A stretch of DNA of 64,000 bases from Neopestalotiopsis rosae (lineage: Eukaryota; Ascomycota; Sordariomycetes; Amphisphaeriales; Sporocadaceae), in assembly GCA_023078685.1 (NCBI GenBank), contig JALGAS010000002.1:4402001-4466000 (forward strand), in the 5' to 3' direction. Under the pieces are notes generated by a model that was not told the DNA's origin, made no database searches, and was given only the letters and a program-made list of their open reading frames with translations. The translations under genes and the position numbers were made by a program. Below, in pieces: positions 35,297 to 46,300 of the stretch (position 1 is its first letter; each line of letters starts with the position of its first letter).

Positions 35297-38200
35297 CTAA
35301 GCCCAACCAGCAGCGCTCATCGGACCCTGGCCATCCCATTCTGCACCATCGACTTGCGCGTTCGTATCTGCCCAGTTGATTTCCAGCTTCTCCAGCTCTC
35401 TCTTGAAAAAGTCTTGCTCTTGTTGAAGCGCTTGTCGTACTTCCAGTGCCATTTGATCCGGATGTCTCTGGACATTGTGCCAGTGTGTTAAACTTCTTAG
35501 CGCCTGTTCCAAGGGCAGCGCTTCTTCTACCTCGGCATCAACATCACTTCCGGCGAGCCATTCGTCTCGTAGCTCGGGACGGCAGTGTAGATAAATAGCC
35601 GTTATAACTCGCATGTTAGACTGGCGCCATTTACGCCCGCAGTATGGCACTTGATTCTTGAACAGCTTGAGTGCGTATAACCGAAGCTCCTCTTGAGGGA
35701 CTTTGAGAGACTTTTTGATAATGTTGGAAGATTTGTACTGCACCAAGAGCAGGTTGCGATGGGCCTTGTTCTTGCATATCTTTTGCAGAATTCGCAAGTA
35801 ATTGATCAAGGAGAAGAAGTTGCGGCGGGAAAAGTCTGTAATGGGCTCATTGGGTAGGTCATTTATTGGCTGTCCCATCTCATCAACTTCTGGCCGTTCC
35901 TGCGCAGCGTTACTCATCTTCGGTCCCTGCTCTTCAGTCGACGAAGACGCTACTGGGGGCGACTTCTTGCGCTTGATAGGGGGTGGAGCTGCATCATCCT
36001 CGCTCTCCTCATCTGGACCATCGATCTCCGTAGGCTCCATTGGCTTATCACCATTACCACGAGCTCGCAGATGGCAGAAATGGAAGAAACTGTGGTCCGT
36101 CCGATCAGTCTTACTGTCAACCACCTGTTGGACATCCTGATGTGCAAAGAACTTGAGCACAAGGGGGATGTAGTTGGAGTCAAGAAGCAGTTGGCATAAA
36201 TACTCGAATTTAAGTATGTCTAAATCAGTCAGATTTGCCGGGTCAATCCATAAATGGGTGGCCAATAAACTTACGAGAGACCTTGAACCACTTCAAAAGC
36301 AGTAAGATGGCACCTGACAGTGCCTTTCCCTCCAGTTCACGTGCCCTGACTTGATCCACGTCGTCAAGAGACATATCGGGAGCGTCTTGAGAACTGGCGC
36401 CATTAACCCCAATGTTATCTTGAGACCGCGAAAAGGGTGCCCCGCTTTGATTAAAGCGTTGATTCGGTTGGCCATCCGGTCCTCGTTGAGGCATGGTGAT
36501 AAAAGCAGTTACATTGGCCAGTACGACCCTCATTAGAACAATTACGATAGATTGCAATTGGGGTAGCGTGGCATCCTACTCATGATTAGTATTCCAGTTC
36601 TGAACACTTTTTGTCATCTTGGACAACCCACATAAAAGTTCTCGATAGCATCTAAACGACGTTTGAACTTGGGGTCAAGGTTGTCGGGATCTGGGCCATA
36701 GTCGACCTCTTTTGGCTTTGTAGTTGCGGTTCTCTTCTCGATGAGTGCAAGGAGTTTGTCGTCATCAACCTCGTTGTCAGGACCAACTTCGAGCGCGTCG
36801 AGGGCTAGTTCGAGTTCGTCGACGTCGTCGTCGGCAGACACATCAAAGCCTCGCTCGAATTTAAGAAACCTCTGTCGCTCCTCCCACAGTTGTCGTACTG
36901 CCCGGGTCATCCGGACTCGTTTGGAGAAGAGCTCTCCAGCCTCTAGAATTGAAGCAGGTATATCACTGCCTTCCCACTTTCGGCCGACCAGCGTTTCCTG
37001 TAGACCAGCGCCACCCTTACCGCCTGCGCTGTTGCTGCTTTCATCAAGTGGAGGATACATGAAGGGGAAATTTTGGTTCGTTTGGTAGTTCTGCTTCTTG
37101 CCGCCTTTGCCACCTGCGGCAGGAGATGGCGGTGGCGAGGGAGCTGGAGTTGCAATATGAACCGGCTGGTGCAGAATCGAAGCACCTCCGCTTTGTGTGT
37201 TTGGAGGGGCAGGTAATATCCCATTGGATCCATTATTTCGCGTCGGGTGATTTGGCAATGGTGGTAGGAGTGAGGTGTCGTCCGGCTCCAACGAAATAGG
37301 TAATTGTGGTGGCACATAGGAGGGATATTTTGAGGATATCTCTTGGCGGAAAGTGTGATAGTCTAGTGGTGATGCAGAGATGGTATCTTTATCTTTGGCA
37401 CTGGCGGGTGCCTCGCCAAGGGCTTCCTTGGTTTCAGCGATTGCGTCCATGCCGCCAAACACTAGTAAAATAGACTTCCAGAACAGCAAGAGTATCTGTG
37501 ACTTGTTAGTCGAGACCGTTTCCGACGAGAGAATGGAGGCCTACTTGAGTCATTGAAGTCGGTACTCCGTCAAGCCAGCGAATCTTGGCGACCGAGTTTA
37601 ACATGAAAACTGCAATATTCGGGTTCAACTCGACTAAAACAGCCAATTAGCTCAACACGGACGAGACCAGAGACGGGCAACCTACGAAGCTTCTCGCGAA
37701 CTTCTACCATTTCCTCGCCACTGCCCAGAACCTCTTGTATCGTGATATACATGATTGTCATCAAATTCATTAGCTCATCTTGGGCCTCTTGAGACCCTTC
37801 TGTTTGGTGTTTTGTGGGATCCAGTGTCCTGTCTCAAATCAGTATACCAGCAATACGGCGGGCGTTATCATTCCAAGGGCATACCATAATGCCTCCAATG
37901 CATGCTGCAACGCTTTCCAAATGACAGGCAAGCCATCAGCCTGGGCCAGGAGCTCCACGCCCTCCTTCATGGCCATCAATTGTCCTTGCGTAGCAACACT
38001 CCTGCCCTTTTGCCCTTCGGGCATCTTGTCACTGTCGCCAAATGGACCGGGTTGCGCAGTATCCATCCATCGTCCCAGGGTCAGGTACATGATCCTGCCG
38101 ATAGAGTGAACCCTAGAGACGTCATCACCGTCTCGAATACCAACAAGGCACTTTCGCACAAATCCGGCTTTGGTGTCCTGATCAGCCTCGCTCCATTCCT

Positions 38201-38696
38201 GCCCGCCGCCAAACTCTTCCCAACCCATCTCCCATATTCTTTGGCCCCCATTGAGGCGTACCCACTGCCAGAACTGCCCATAGACGAACCACTCATCGAT
38301 TTCCTCGGCATGGGGACCAACATCTTGGTAGACGAAATCGTAGGCAATGGCCGCCTCGTTGTTCTTGGGAAACTCTGAGACATATTTCCTCAGCTGAGCA
38401 AGGGATAGCGAGTCCAGTTGCTGGTCGGATTGGGTCTGTAGCTGTGATGGGGGAGCGGGAGGTTCGTTCGGGGGAGGTGGCAGGCCGGGATTGCTCGAGT
38501 TGCGCTGCAGGTTGGGCCGTAGAGGCAGGACGGTGCTGGCATTGGTGCTGACGGCGACGGAGCTGCTGGCGGCGGTGGACGCCTCGCCAGCATCCTCGGC
38601 GGTGACGCCAGTGTCGGCGAGGTCTTCAGGAGGCTCGGACGGGCCCGTCTGAGGCTCGCCCTCCGCGGGCGTGGCCTTCGACCACAGCGAGTTCAT
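35297..38696 (-). CDS. far11: FAR11/HAM-2 STRIPAK subunit (N1221 and DUF3402 domains)
   Basis: Six exons: 37885-38696, 37686-37828, 37545-37633, 36632-37495, 36275-36575 and 35297-36219. They encode 1043 residues; the five introns are 49-56 bp and all junctions are in phase. Donors are GTATGC, GTAGGT, GTAGGC, GTGGGT and GTAAGT. The start is MNSLWSKATP at 38696; an upstream in-frame ATG would lie in the leader. Seen: a disordered Pro/Ser-rich N-terminus to about 90, an N1221-type domain from about 93 (RKYVSEFPKNNEAAIAYDF), hydrophobic helices near LLLFWKSILLVFGG, a low-complexity middle, and a DUF3402-type C-terminal half with WFKVSHILKFEYLCQLLLDS. Known: this subunit of the striatin-interacting phosphatase complex is HAM-2 in Neurospora and PRO22 in Sordaria. 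It is needed for hyphal fusion and fruiting-body development and sits at the nuclear envelope/ER. Confidence 0.95.
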
Positions 38697-39444
38697 GATG
38701 GTTGACCAGTTAGCGTCGCATACACGCTGGGTTTCGGTGGAGATTCGGGGTGGTTGTTGGTCAAGGAGAACACATGTCGCGCCCAGGCATGTGCTGGACG
38801 CTTTCCGAGCAAGAAACGAGAACAAATGATGCAATGAATTCTAGTACAGAGTATAAATCAAGTGTCGTGATTCTAGTAAAGAATACAGCTAAACACGGGT
38901 GCGCATGTTGAAAATGTGTAGCCGTGTTTATGATTGTTGCTGGGGTTTGGCAGCTCTGCTGAGCTAAGGTTACATGGAGTAGCTATCGATAGCTAGAACC
39001 AGAGTCTGGACCTGAAGGGTCAGGGGCTTCGGTGAGTGTTAGCGGGGCAGTGTCAATTCTTACCTTTAAAGTTGCAAGTTGCGACTAACAAGTTGCATAT
39101 GTGCTTACAGAGCTTGCAGAAATCCAATGGACATATGCGCATTTTGATTCACTATGTAGATGTAAGAAATTCCCCAGTATATATATTATTTTATATTCAG
39201 GGGCAGTCATCCAGTATGATCGTAGTAGACATGGATTTTATGCTGGGAAAGGCCATTTGCGAAGACCACTTATAAATCAATGCCAACATATACCTCAGTA
39301 ATCAGCACAATTATATCATTTTCCTACATCCGATTTCTCTCAAATGTGTAGCATGAACTCCTGTCTAATGCAGATGCATGACCTTTGGGTATCTCTCTTG
39401 GCATGCCACGGATTGGCAAGTCTCTCGGCCACCATTGGCCATTA
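38697..39444. other. FAR11 upstream region / CWH8 3' region
   Basis: A 748-bp space between two genes on the same strand. It should hold the FAR11 promoter and the CWH8 3' UTR. The short plus-strand frames here have no coding signs. Confidence 0.5.
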
Positions 39445-40217
39445 TCACGATGTCTTCTTGTCGCGGGACTTCATCATCTCCATCTTGTCGTCCCACTTCT
39501 CCCAACCAGCTTGGCACAAGTCTTCTTCTACCACCAGATCTCTGAATCTGAAAAATCTGGCAATCGGGTGCGAGATACCCCAGGAGAGCCAGCCGGTCCT
39601 CCTCAGGATAGTCGTGAAACCAAACCAGGCAATGGCACTGGCTGTTCCCGCAGCACTTCCAACAAGAACCTGCTTTTCCGTATGATAGTTCAGATAGATC
39701 CTGCTCCAAGCCACGGCGGCGGCCATGCTCAGTCCCATGACACTCCAAAACACTCTTTCGATCATGGTCAACCCAGTGTGGTTCCGTCTTTTAGTTTGAT
39801 ACGCTGGCTGGTGCCTAAAGACGAGGAACAACGCCAAACTGACGGCAAAGAAGGCAACGAATTGTGCATGACTGCTCGGCATTCCGTAGCCCTTTCCATT
39901 CATTCGTCTCGGTCGTTCCTCCTTGATCAGACGCTTTAGGGCAAAGTTCAAGGCCTCACAGGCCAGCTGGCCAGCAAACATGAGGCCAATCTCAACCTCG
40001 CGTGTCGACCATATCAGGGTTGCGTAGACGACACAAAGGCCTTGTGGGACTAGAGCAAGAAATGCGCATAGGTAAGAGACGGGATCGTTGGGATCCTAAG
40101 ACGATGAAGAGGTTAGCCATGGCCAGGATGCATACTCAAAGAAACAAGCTGAGCGCAGCTTACATAGTGCACATGGGTCAGAGAGAAGGACGCCAATGGC
40201 GCCGTGTCGTCGGACAT
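39445..40217 (-). CDS. CWH8: Dolichyl pyrophosphate phosphatase (PAP2 family)
   Basis: Exons 40164-40217 (18 codons, MSDDTAPLASFSLTHVHY) and 39445-40095 give 234 residues. The intron of 68 bp has donor GTAAGC and acceptor TCTTAG, phase 0. Seen: the three PAP2 motifs in order and intact, K72-x6-R79-P80 (KRLIKEERP), P91-S-S-H94 (GMPSSHAQF) and S149-R-x5-H156 (SRIYLNYHT). Several hydrophobic helices surround them. Length matches yeast Cwh8/Cax4 (about 239). Known: the enzyme sits in the ER membrane with its active site facing the lumen and removes phosphate from dolichyl diphosphate left after N-glycan transfer, recycling the lipid carrier. It diverges from ITT1. Confidence 0.95.
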
Positions 40218-41288
40218 GTTGGCGGTGTGCTGGGGAGAAGTACTCGGGTTCGTGTCGCGTGGATGATGTCAGTACTGGACACGGAGGCGTTCAAATGCTC
40301 GTCCAGGCGTGCTGTGATGTGCCTAGAGGACCTGGCCCGACAAGATCTCTCGTCGCAGATGTCTCCTCTTTCAGAAGATTGGGAGAGTAAATGGTAAGCT
40401 CAAGCACGACTTGTGTGAAAGCGGCTCTTGGACTGTCCCTTCGCAACCAAGCAATCGACTCGGTGTGCTGGGCAGTTGTGAACAAAGGCTACCAGACACC
40501 AGGTGTTGAGCCCAAAATTTAGCGTCACTGGAGGTCCATTTTGACCGACAGCTGCCCGCTAACGCCGAAACTCTACCACCGACCGTACATTGGCTTCTCA
40601 GGCTCTAGCTGCTGGCAGCCCCGCCAATTTGCGAATGACACGCTCGGCATCTTTCAATTTGATCATTCCGTTGCTGTTTGCGACTTTATCTTCCAGCGGA
40701 CAAATCTTGGTTGTATATTTGAAGAAACAGAAATAGCTTTTCTGGTCACACAACGAGATGCAGAGTTCCACTTCTATGGAATCGGTGAATCCTGGCAGGC
40801 TGTGCTGTGAGGGACGCCGATAGAGTCATCCTCTCCAGCAGCCTATCCCCATTTGATTCGGCCAACGTTGGGTAGCTTGCCGTGCCCCTCCGCAAATGAG
40901 AGAGGAGCGGCGTTGGCTTGGGCATTTTCTTATGACTAGCTCCCACCTATCGATGACCAATTCCGCCACCAGGGCCAGAGAAGACGACAGACGACAAAAC
41001 GACGACGACTTTCATGATACCGCAAGACTTTTTGATTTCAAGATCTTTGCAACTTATCGAGGCCAAGCACATCGGATCAAAAGAGACAATGGGATTTTGA
41101 CTGGCAAAGCTTTTGTTTGAACCAAGAGAGAAAGACCGCCACCATTGCATTGTTTCGCCGACGTTATCTTTTGCAATATAAAAATCCGCCTATGAGGCTA
41201 CTTGCTGTGCCCGATCGTATCACACGACAGCACAGGTTAGCCAACCTTATGAATTTTATGAGTCGATAACACATATCAAACAAACAAA
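40218..41288. other. Divergent promoter region, CWH8 / ITT1
   Basis: About 1.07 kb between two divergent start codons. It contains a TATAAAAA box close to ITT1. No gene was recognised. Confidence 0.5.
41177..41184 (+). promoter_or_regulatory. TATA box of the RBR ligase gene
   Basis: TATAAAAA lies 112 bp upstream of the ITT1 start codon. Confidence 0.5.
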
Positions 41289-43304
41289 ATGGACGACGAA
41301 GATGCTCGTACCGTCGAGCTTTCAACCATTACTGCCATCTATCACGAGGAGCTCAAGCTCGATGAAAAGGATCCTTATTCTTTCACGATAGAGCTGCCCT
41401 TGAGTCTCAGCCGACCGTTGACCGTCAAGTTTCCAGCAGCGACGGAGGCGGTTCCTCTGATTCCTGGTCCGGAAGATGCGGTTGCCCGGGCAGTGCCGCA
41501 GGTTGACTCTCAACAGCTGCTGAATCTGCCATCATTACAAATTTACGTTACTCTGCCGGAGGGTTATCCAGAGAATAAACCCCCTGTGGTTAAAATTTCA
41601 ACCTCGCCGCCATGGCTCCCAGATCATATTGTGAAGAAGCTCGAGGGTCGAGTCGATGAATTATGGGAGGATATGGGTCACGATCAGGTTATCTTTACTT
41701 ATGTCGACGACGTCCAGCAATCTGTTGACAATGTCTTTGGGCTGGTGGACCAAGAAAGTACCCTCGAAGTTGGGCCAGAGCATAAGATCGCAATTCTGGA
41801 CTACGACTTAGAGGCCAAAAAGAGGACTTTTCAAAAAAGCACATTTGACTGCGGTATTTGCCTGGATCCGAAAAAGGGCTTGGCTTGCCACAGGATGCTG
41901 GATTGCGGTCATGTGTTTTGCGTTCAGTGTCTTCAAGACTTTTACAACAATGCCATCACGGAAGGAGACATTGCTTCGGTCCAATGCCTGGAGCCTGGTT
42001 GTGCTAGCGAACGCGAAAAGGCCGCACGGCAGGCCAATCCTGGCAAGTCCAGAAAGTTCAAGGCGTATATCAGCCCAAGCGAACTTCTTCAAATTCCTAT
42101 AGAGCAAGACATGGTCAAACGATACGTTGCGCTTAAGCACAAGGCCGAGCTCGAGTCTGACAAGAATACCGTGTATTGTCCACGGCCTTGGTGCCAGGGC
42201 GCGGCACGGTCCAGGAAGCATAAGAAACCTGAAGGGTTGGAGTTTGCAGAGAATTCCGATGACGAATCTGAGAACGAAGCCGAAGGAGGCGACGACAAAG
42301 ATTCAGCAAATAAGGCCAAGTTTTCCGCCAGCAAGGAACTCCTTGCCATTTGCGAAGACTGTGGTTTCGCCTTTTGTTCTCGCTGTGGACAGTCGTGGCA
42401 TGGCGAGTTCAAGTACTGTATACCCAAAGAACGCAAAGAAGAGATCACCGAGGAGGAAAAGGCTTCACTCGACTACTTGAGGATGCACACTACGCCATGT
42501 CCGACCTGCGCCGCACCTTGTCAGAAGACCCAAGGATGTAATCACATGCGGTGCTTCAGGTGCCAGTCTCACTTTTGTTATCTTTGCAGTGCTTGGCTCA
42601 ACCCCGAGAATCCTTACCAACATTTCAATACTCAGCCCAACGGTGAAGTCAATAGCTGTTACATGAGGCTCTGGGAGCTCGAGGGCGGAGACGGAAACGA
42701 CGTTGGCATCGCTTATCAAGGTGGCAATGCAATTAGAAATCCAAATATTCAACCCGGTGAATACGGACAGCACTTGGAGATTGTTGCAGAGGCACGTCGC
42801 CAGGCACCAGAACCGGAACCCGACATGGCAGGACGAAACCCGGTTGCAGAGCAGCATCAGCAGGGCCAAGACCAGCCACCACAAGGTGACCAACCCCGCG
42901 GGAGGGTTGCCGTTGCTCGCGAAGGTCCCTTGGTTCTACGTATAGAAGGAGATGCACCACGACGCCAGCAAGCGCCCCCAGTAGCAGCAGCAGCGCGTGG
43001 AGGCAACCAAGCGGTAAATGGTGCTGGTGGACAACGCGGCCGCGGCAGAGGAGGCAATAGAGGAGGACGGCCGGGAGCCGGTGGCAATCGAGCACGTGGA
43101 CAACAGAACCAGCAACGCGGAAACCGTGCAGCTGGTCGCAATAATGATGATCAGCGCAATAACATTGAGCAACACGAAGCATTAGGCGAAGCGATGGAGT
43201 TGAACCAGGCAGACGAGGTTTGGGTACGCCACTTCATTGAGCTAGCCCTCAACGACCAGGAGCATCTACTACTCGAGGGTGACAGCGGCGATGAGGACGA
43301 TTAG
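41289..43304 (+). CDS. ITT1: RWD-RBR E3 ubiquitin ligase, ITT1/RNF14 type
   Basis: A single-exon frame of 671 residues beginning MDDEDARTVELSTI. Seen: an N-terminal RWD domain (about 5-155, with LPEGYPENKPPVVKIS); RING1 from C188 (CGICLDPKKGLACH, then DCGHVFCVQC); an IBR domain around 275-385, split by an acidic insert; and RING2 from C404 with CPTCAAPCQKTQGCNHMRC, where C417 after QG occupies the catalytic thioester position of RBR ligases. The NPYQHF that follows RING2 is typical of RNF14. Known: yeast Itt1 binds eRF1/eRF3 and affects stop-codon readthrough, and human RNF14 acts on stalled translation factors. An unusual Gln/Arg/Gly-rich segment (about 510-630) with RGG-like repeats precedes a short acidic C-terminus, possibly for RNA binding (inference). 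Confidence 0.93.
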   Translation: MDDEDARTVELSTITAIYHEELKLDEKDPYSFTIELPLSLSRPLTVKFPAATEAVPLIPGPEDAVARAVPQVDSQQLLNLPSLQIYVTLPEGYPENKPPVVKISTSPPWLPDHIVKKLEGRVDELWEDMGHDQVIFTYVDDVQQSVDNVFGLVDQESTLEVGPEHKIAILDYDLEAKKRTFQKSTFDCGICLDPKKGLACHRMLDCGHVFCVQCLQDFYNNAITEGDIASVQCLEPGCASEREKAARQANPGKSRKFKAYISPSELLQIPIEQDMVKRYVALKHKAELESDKNTVYCPRPWCQGAARSRKHKKPEGLEFAENSDDESENEAEGGDDKDSANKAKFSASKELLAICEDCGFAFCSRCGQSWHGEFKYCIPKERKEEITEEEKASLDYLRMHTTPCPTCAAPCQKTQGCNHMRCFRCQSHFCYLCSAWLNPENPYQHFNTQPNGEVNSCYMRLWELEGGDGNDVGIAYQGGNAIRNPNIQPGEYGQHLEIVAEARRQAPEPEPDMAGRNPVAEQHQQGQDQPPQGDQPRGRVAVAREGPLVLRIEGDAPRRQQAPPVAAAARGGNQAVNGAGGQRGRGRGGNRGGRPGAGGNRARGQQNQQRGNRAAGRNNDDQRNNIEQHEALGEAMELNQADEVWVRHFIELALNDQEHLLLEGDSGDEDD

Positions 43305-46300
43305 GGAATGTATCAGTCATTTTTGGTTTCTTACCGGGTGCATCACATCACAATTATTTCTTTGGGAATGGCGATACCCAAAACAGCAACGGGCCCCATT
43401 ATCATTGGGTGAGGATGTGGGAAAACTTGGAAAATGGGCCAGAACACTTCCAGTCTAGGGGAGAGGACTTCTGTTTTTTGCATCTGATAGATAGCAAGCA
43501 TACTGCCATTTCTCACACACCATAAGCCCCAAACGTGACAGGTGAGAGATTGACAGAGCGTGCAAATGCCTTAGGAGAATTTCCCCCCTTCCTGTTTCCA
43601 AAAGACGCAGACGCCCAGCACCAGGAATCAACCAAGTCTGGTAGCGATGGAGACTGTTGGCAAACTTTGGGCCCCTCTCTCCCCTCCTCCTCTTCCACCT
43701 TTTGCTCGCTCGCCCCTTCGACGTGACATTGGCCCGCTTAGCGGCACTGTCAGTGCTTGTCACGAACCAAATGCTCATGCAACGTGGTCCTCAAAATGTG
43801 TATCCTTTTTTTTTTACCATGTGTTTGGTAATTTTTCAGGGGGCGAGCAACAATCAGGAACGCATTAGGCATTGGAGCTGCGGATATCCATTTTCTTGGA
43901 GAACTCATTCGGAAAATTCTAGAGTCTATCATGCGCGCGGATAATTAAAATAAGAACCCGCGGACCCCTGGTGGGAAAAAGAATTATGGGGGGATTTTTG
44001 AAAGTTTGCTATGTAATCAATTCACTTATTTTCTTTCTCTCTTTGACCTCTTGTTTCTCTTACGTGCCCCATTATCATGGCGGCTTTGTGGACTTGGCCT
44101 GGCCTGGCCTGATCTCTAGCATCATGGCATGACACATGAAAAGGCGAAAAAGCTCTTTCGGACAACGAAATAATAGAGACCGGGGTGGTGCCCGGGCCGA
44201 AATTGGATTACATACTACAGACAAGTAAAGTAACTTTTACTTGAACGTGGATATAGTACATTGACTTGGTGAGAAATGGCATTACAAGGCAGTGAGGCTG
44301 AGCTTGTCTGATAACGCAGCAAAAGCGTTTCGATATAGTATGGTTCCGTGAACGTCATAATCTCCGGCTCCGGGGTGGGAACACGATATGTTGAATGAAC
44401 CCAAAAAAAGAATTAATACAATAATACTCCGTACACAGTACGTCAAAAAACTTAGCCTTGTTGCTGGTATATATTAATTGGCAATTAATATAGTAGACTT
44501 TTTTTGCTTCTCGAATTCCATCCAGCTAGTAGAGACTATTGCTTTCTGTTTGTCCTTGCCTGGTCCTCGTTCGTTGCTACCATGGGAGAAAATAGTCCAC
44601 TACCGGCTTACGAGGCCTTTTTGGAGAGGAAACGTTAGAAAACTGCCATGATCTGCCATTTGATGACGACGAAGAGATCCAGCGCACTGCCTACCCGTCG
44701 CAAAATCTCCAAAAGTATCCACCGCATTGACATGTAATGTTGTTGATAGTTGTCAAGACTGTTCAGACGACAAGAGTTTTTCTGTCTATTGTTTTTATTG
44801 ATTGCATATCAATATAAATTTATTGGTTCCGTTATAGTGCGGAATTCGCACATTTAGTTGCGGGGATCAAAGCGCCGCCAACGTTGTCGTTGAAGATTTC
44901 CAGAATCCACAAGATGCAGCTCCGGGCAGGCAATCCGGGCATCCGTTTGGCGTTTTTACCATTTTTCTGGGGCAATTGTGGAAGATGGGAAGATCTTATT
45001 TGGCTTCTTCGCGAGAGCTCGTCTTCCGACCTTCGATACTCTATAGACCCCGGCCTTCCGCACGGGGAGGCTGTGTGTAGCGTAGAAAATAGCAGAGCCT
45101 CCGTTCCTGGCCCCCCCCTCTTTCTCTCCCGTGGCTAAGCCGCAAACAGGTTTTTGCATGAATTTGCAACTTTACTGCATATATGCTTTTGTTCTAGAGG
45201 TGTCCACAGAAGATATTGAAAGCATTCCATAGCGCTCGTAAAAGAATATGACCCCGGAGATGAAATAGTTGCATTATTGAAAGTTGTTGACAGCGGCCCT
45301 AAGAAGCTCTTTGGGGTAGATTCCGATCTTGACCCGAGAACGAAGAGAGAGACAGACTCGCATTCTGCCTGCCCCTGCTTGACTGACTGCCCTTCACCAC
45401 ACCCCCCGGCAGACAGCTAGGCTTGCAGTCCACAGTTTCTGGTCTTTACAGTGGCCCCTCGAAAGGTCCGTGGGTTCAGGTCGTCTGTCGTGTAATGTAT
45501 TGTACACTACTTGCATGGAGCAACGCTTTTTTTTGAGTTAGTATAGGATTACTAGTATCGTGAGCCCTAGAGAATCACTTGCTCTCCGGCCGTTACCGTT
45601 ACCGTTATGACGCGTGCTATATGGCAATTTCGCGATGCTTGCCTTGCCCACAGAGGAGAAACGGCCCAACCACCAAAAAACCAGGCACGATGCAACTCAT
45701 CCTCGTGTTAGTTTCAAGGACCATACCCCATTCTACTGTGTAGTGGTTGAAAAAGTATCTTTTTGCGCTTGCGCGCGTGTTCGAGGCCTCGAGTGGGCAT
45801 CAAGAGCACCAAGGCCCCCGTCGGTTCCCGTCTTCCGCGATGAATCGGGGCGACCCCGTAGTGGAGGCCAGAAGACAGAATGCGCGCGTCGCATTTGCAG
45901 CATGTTTGGACATCTGGGTCCTGTCACCCCTTATAGCAGGACCTCGTTGATCTAGTATATGCATAGCGTTGACAGCTGCAGCATGGCAACATGGATTCTC
46001 ACGAGATTATTCTGGGGCTCAACCGTCTTTTTCTCTTCTTGCGTACTAGTTGAGAGTTTCGAAAAAACGTGTCAAGAGGCTAGAAAGTGTCAGGTTGAGA
46101 GAAACACCCTGTTGCCTCTGAGTCCTTTGGTCCTTTGCGGGGACCGGTCACCAGTCTTGTCAAAGTCAAACGGCAGACAGCTGGTCTATGACTCCATTCG
46201 AGGGCCCTGTCTGGCGCCCCTGGGCTCGTTTCAGCGCTGCAAAGAGAATCATCACGTAGAAAGCTGAACCCGGCCGAGAATTGTAGGGGCAGGCGCTGGC

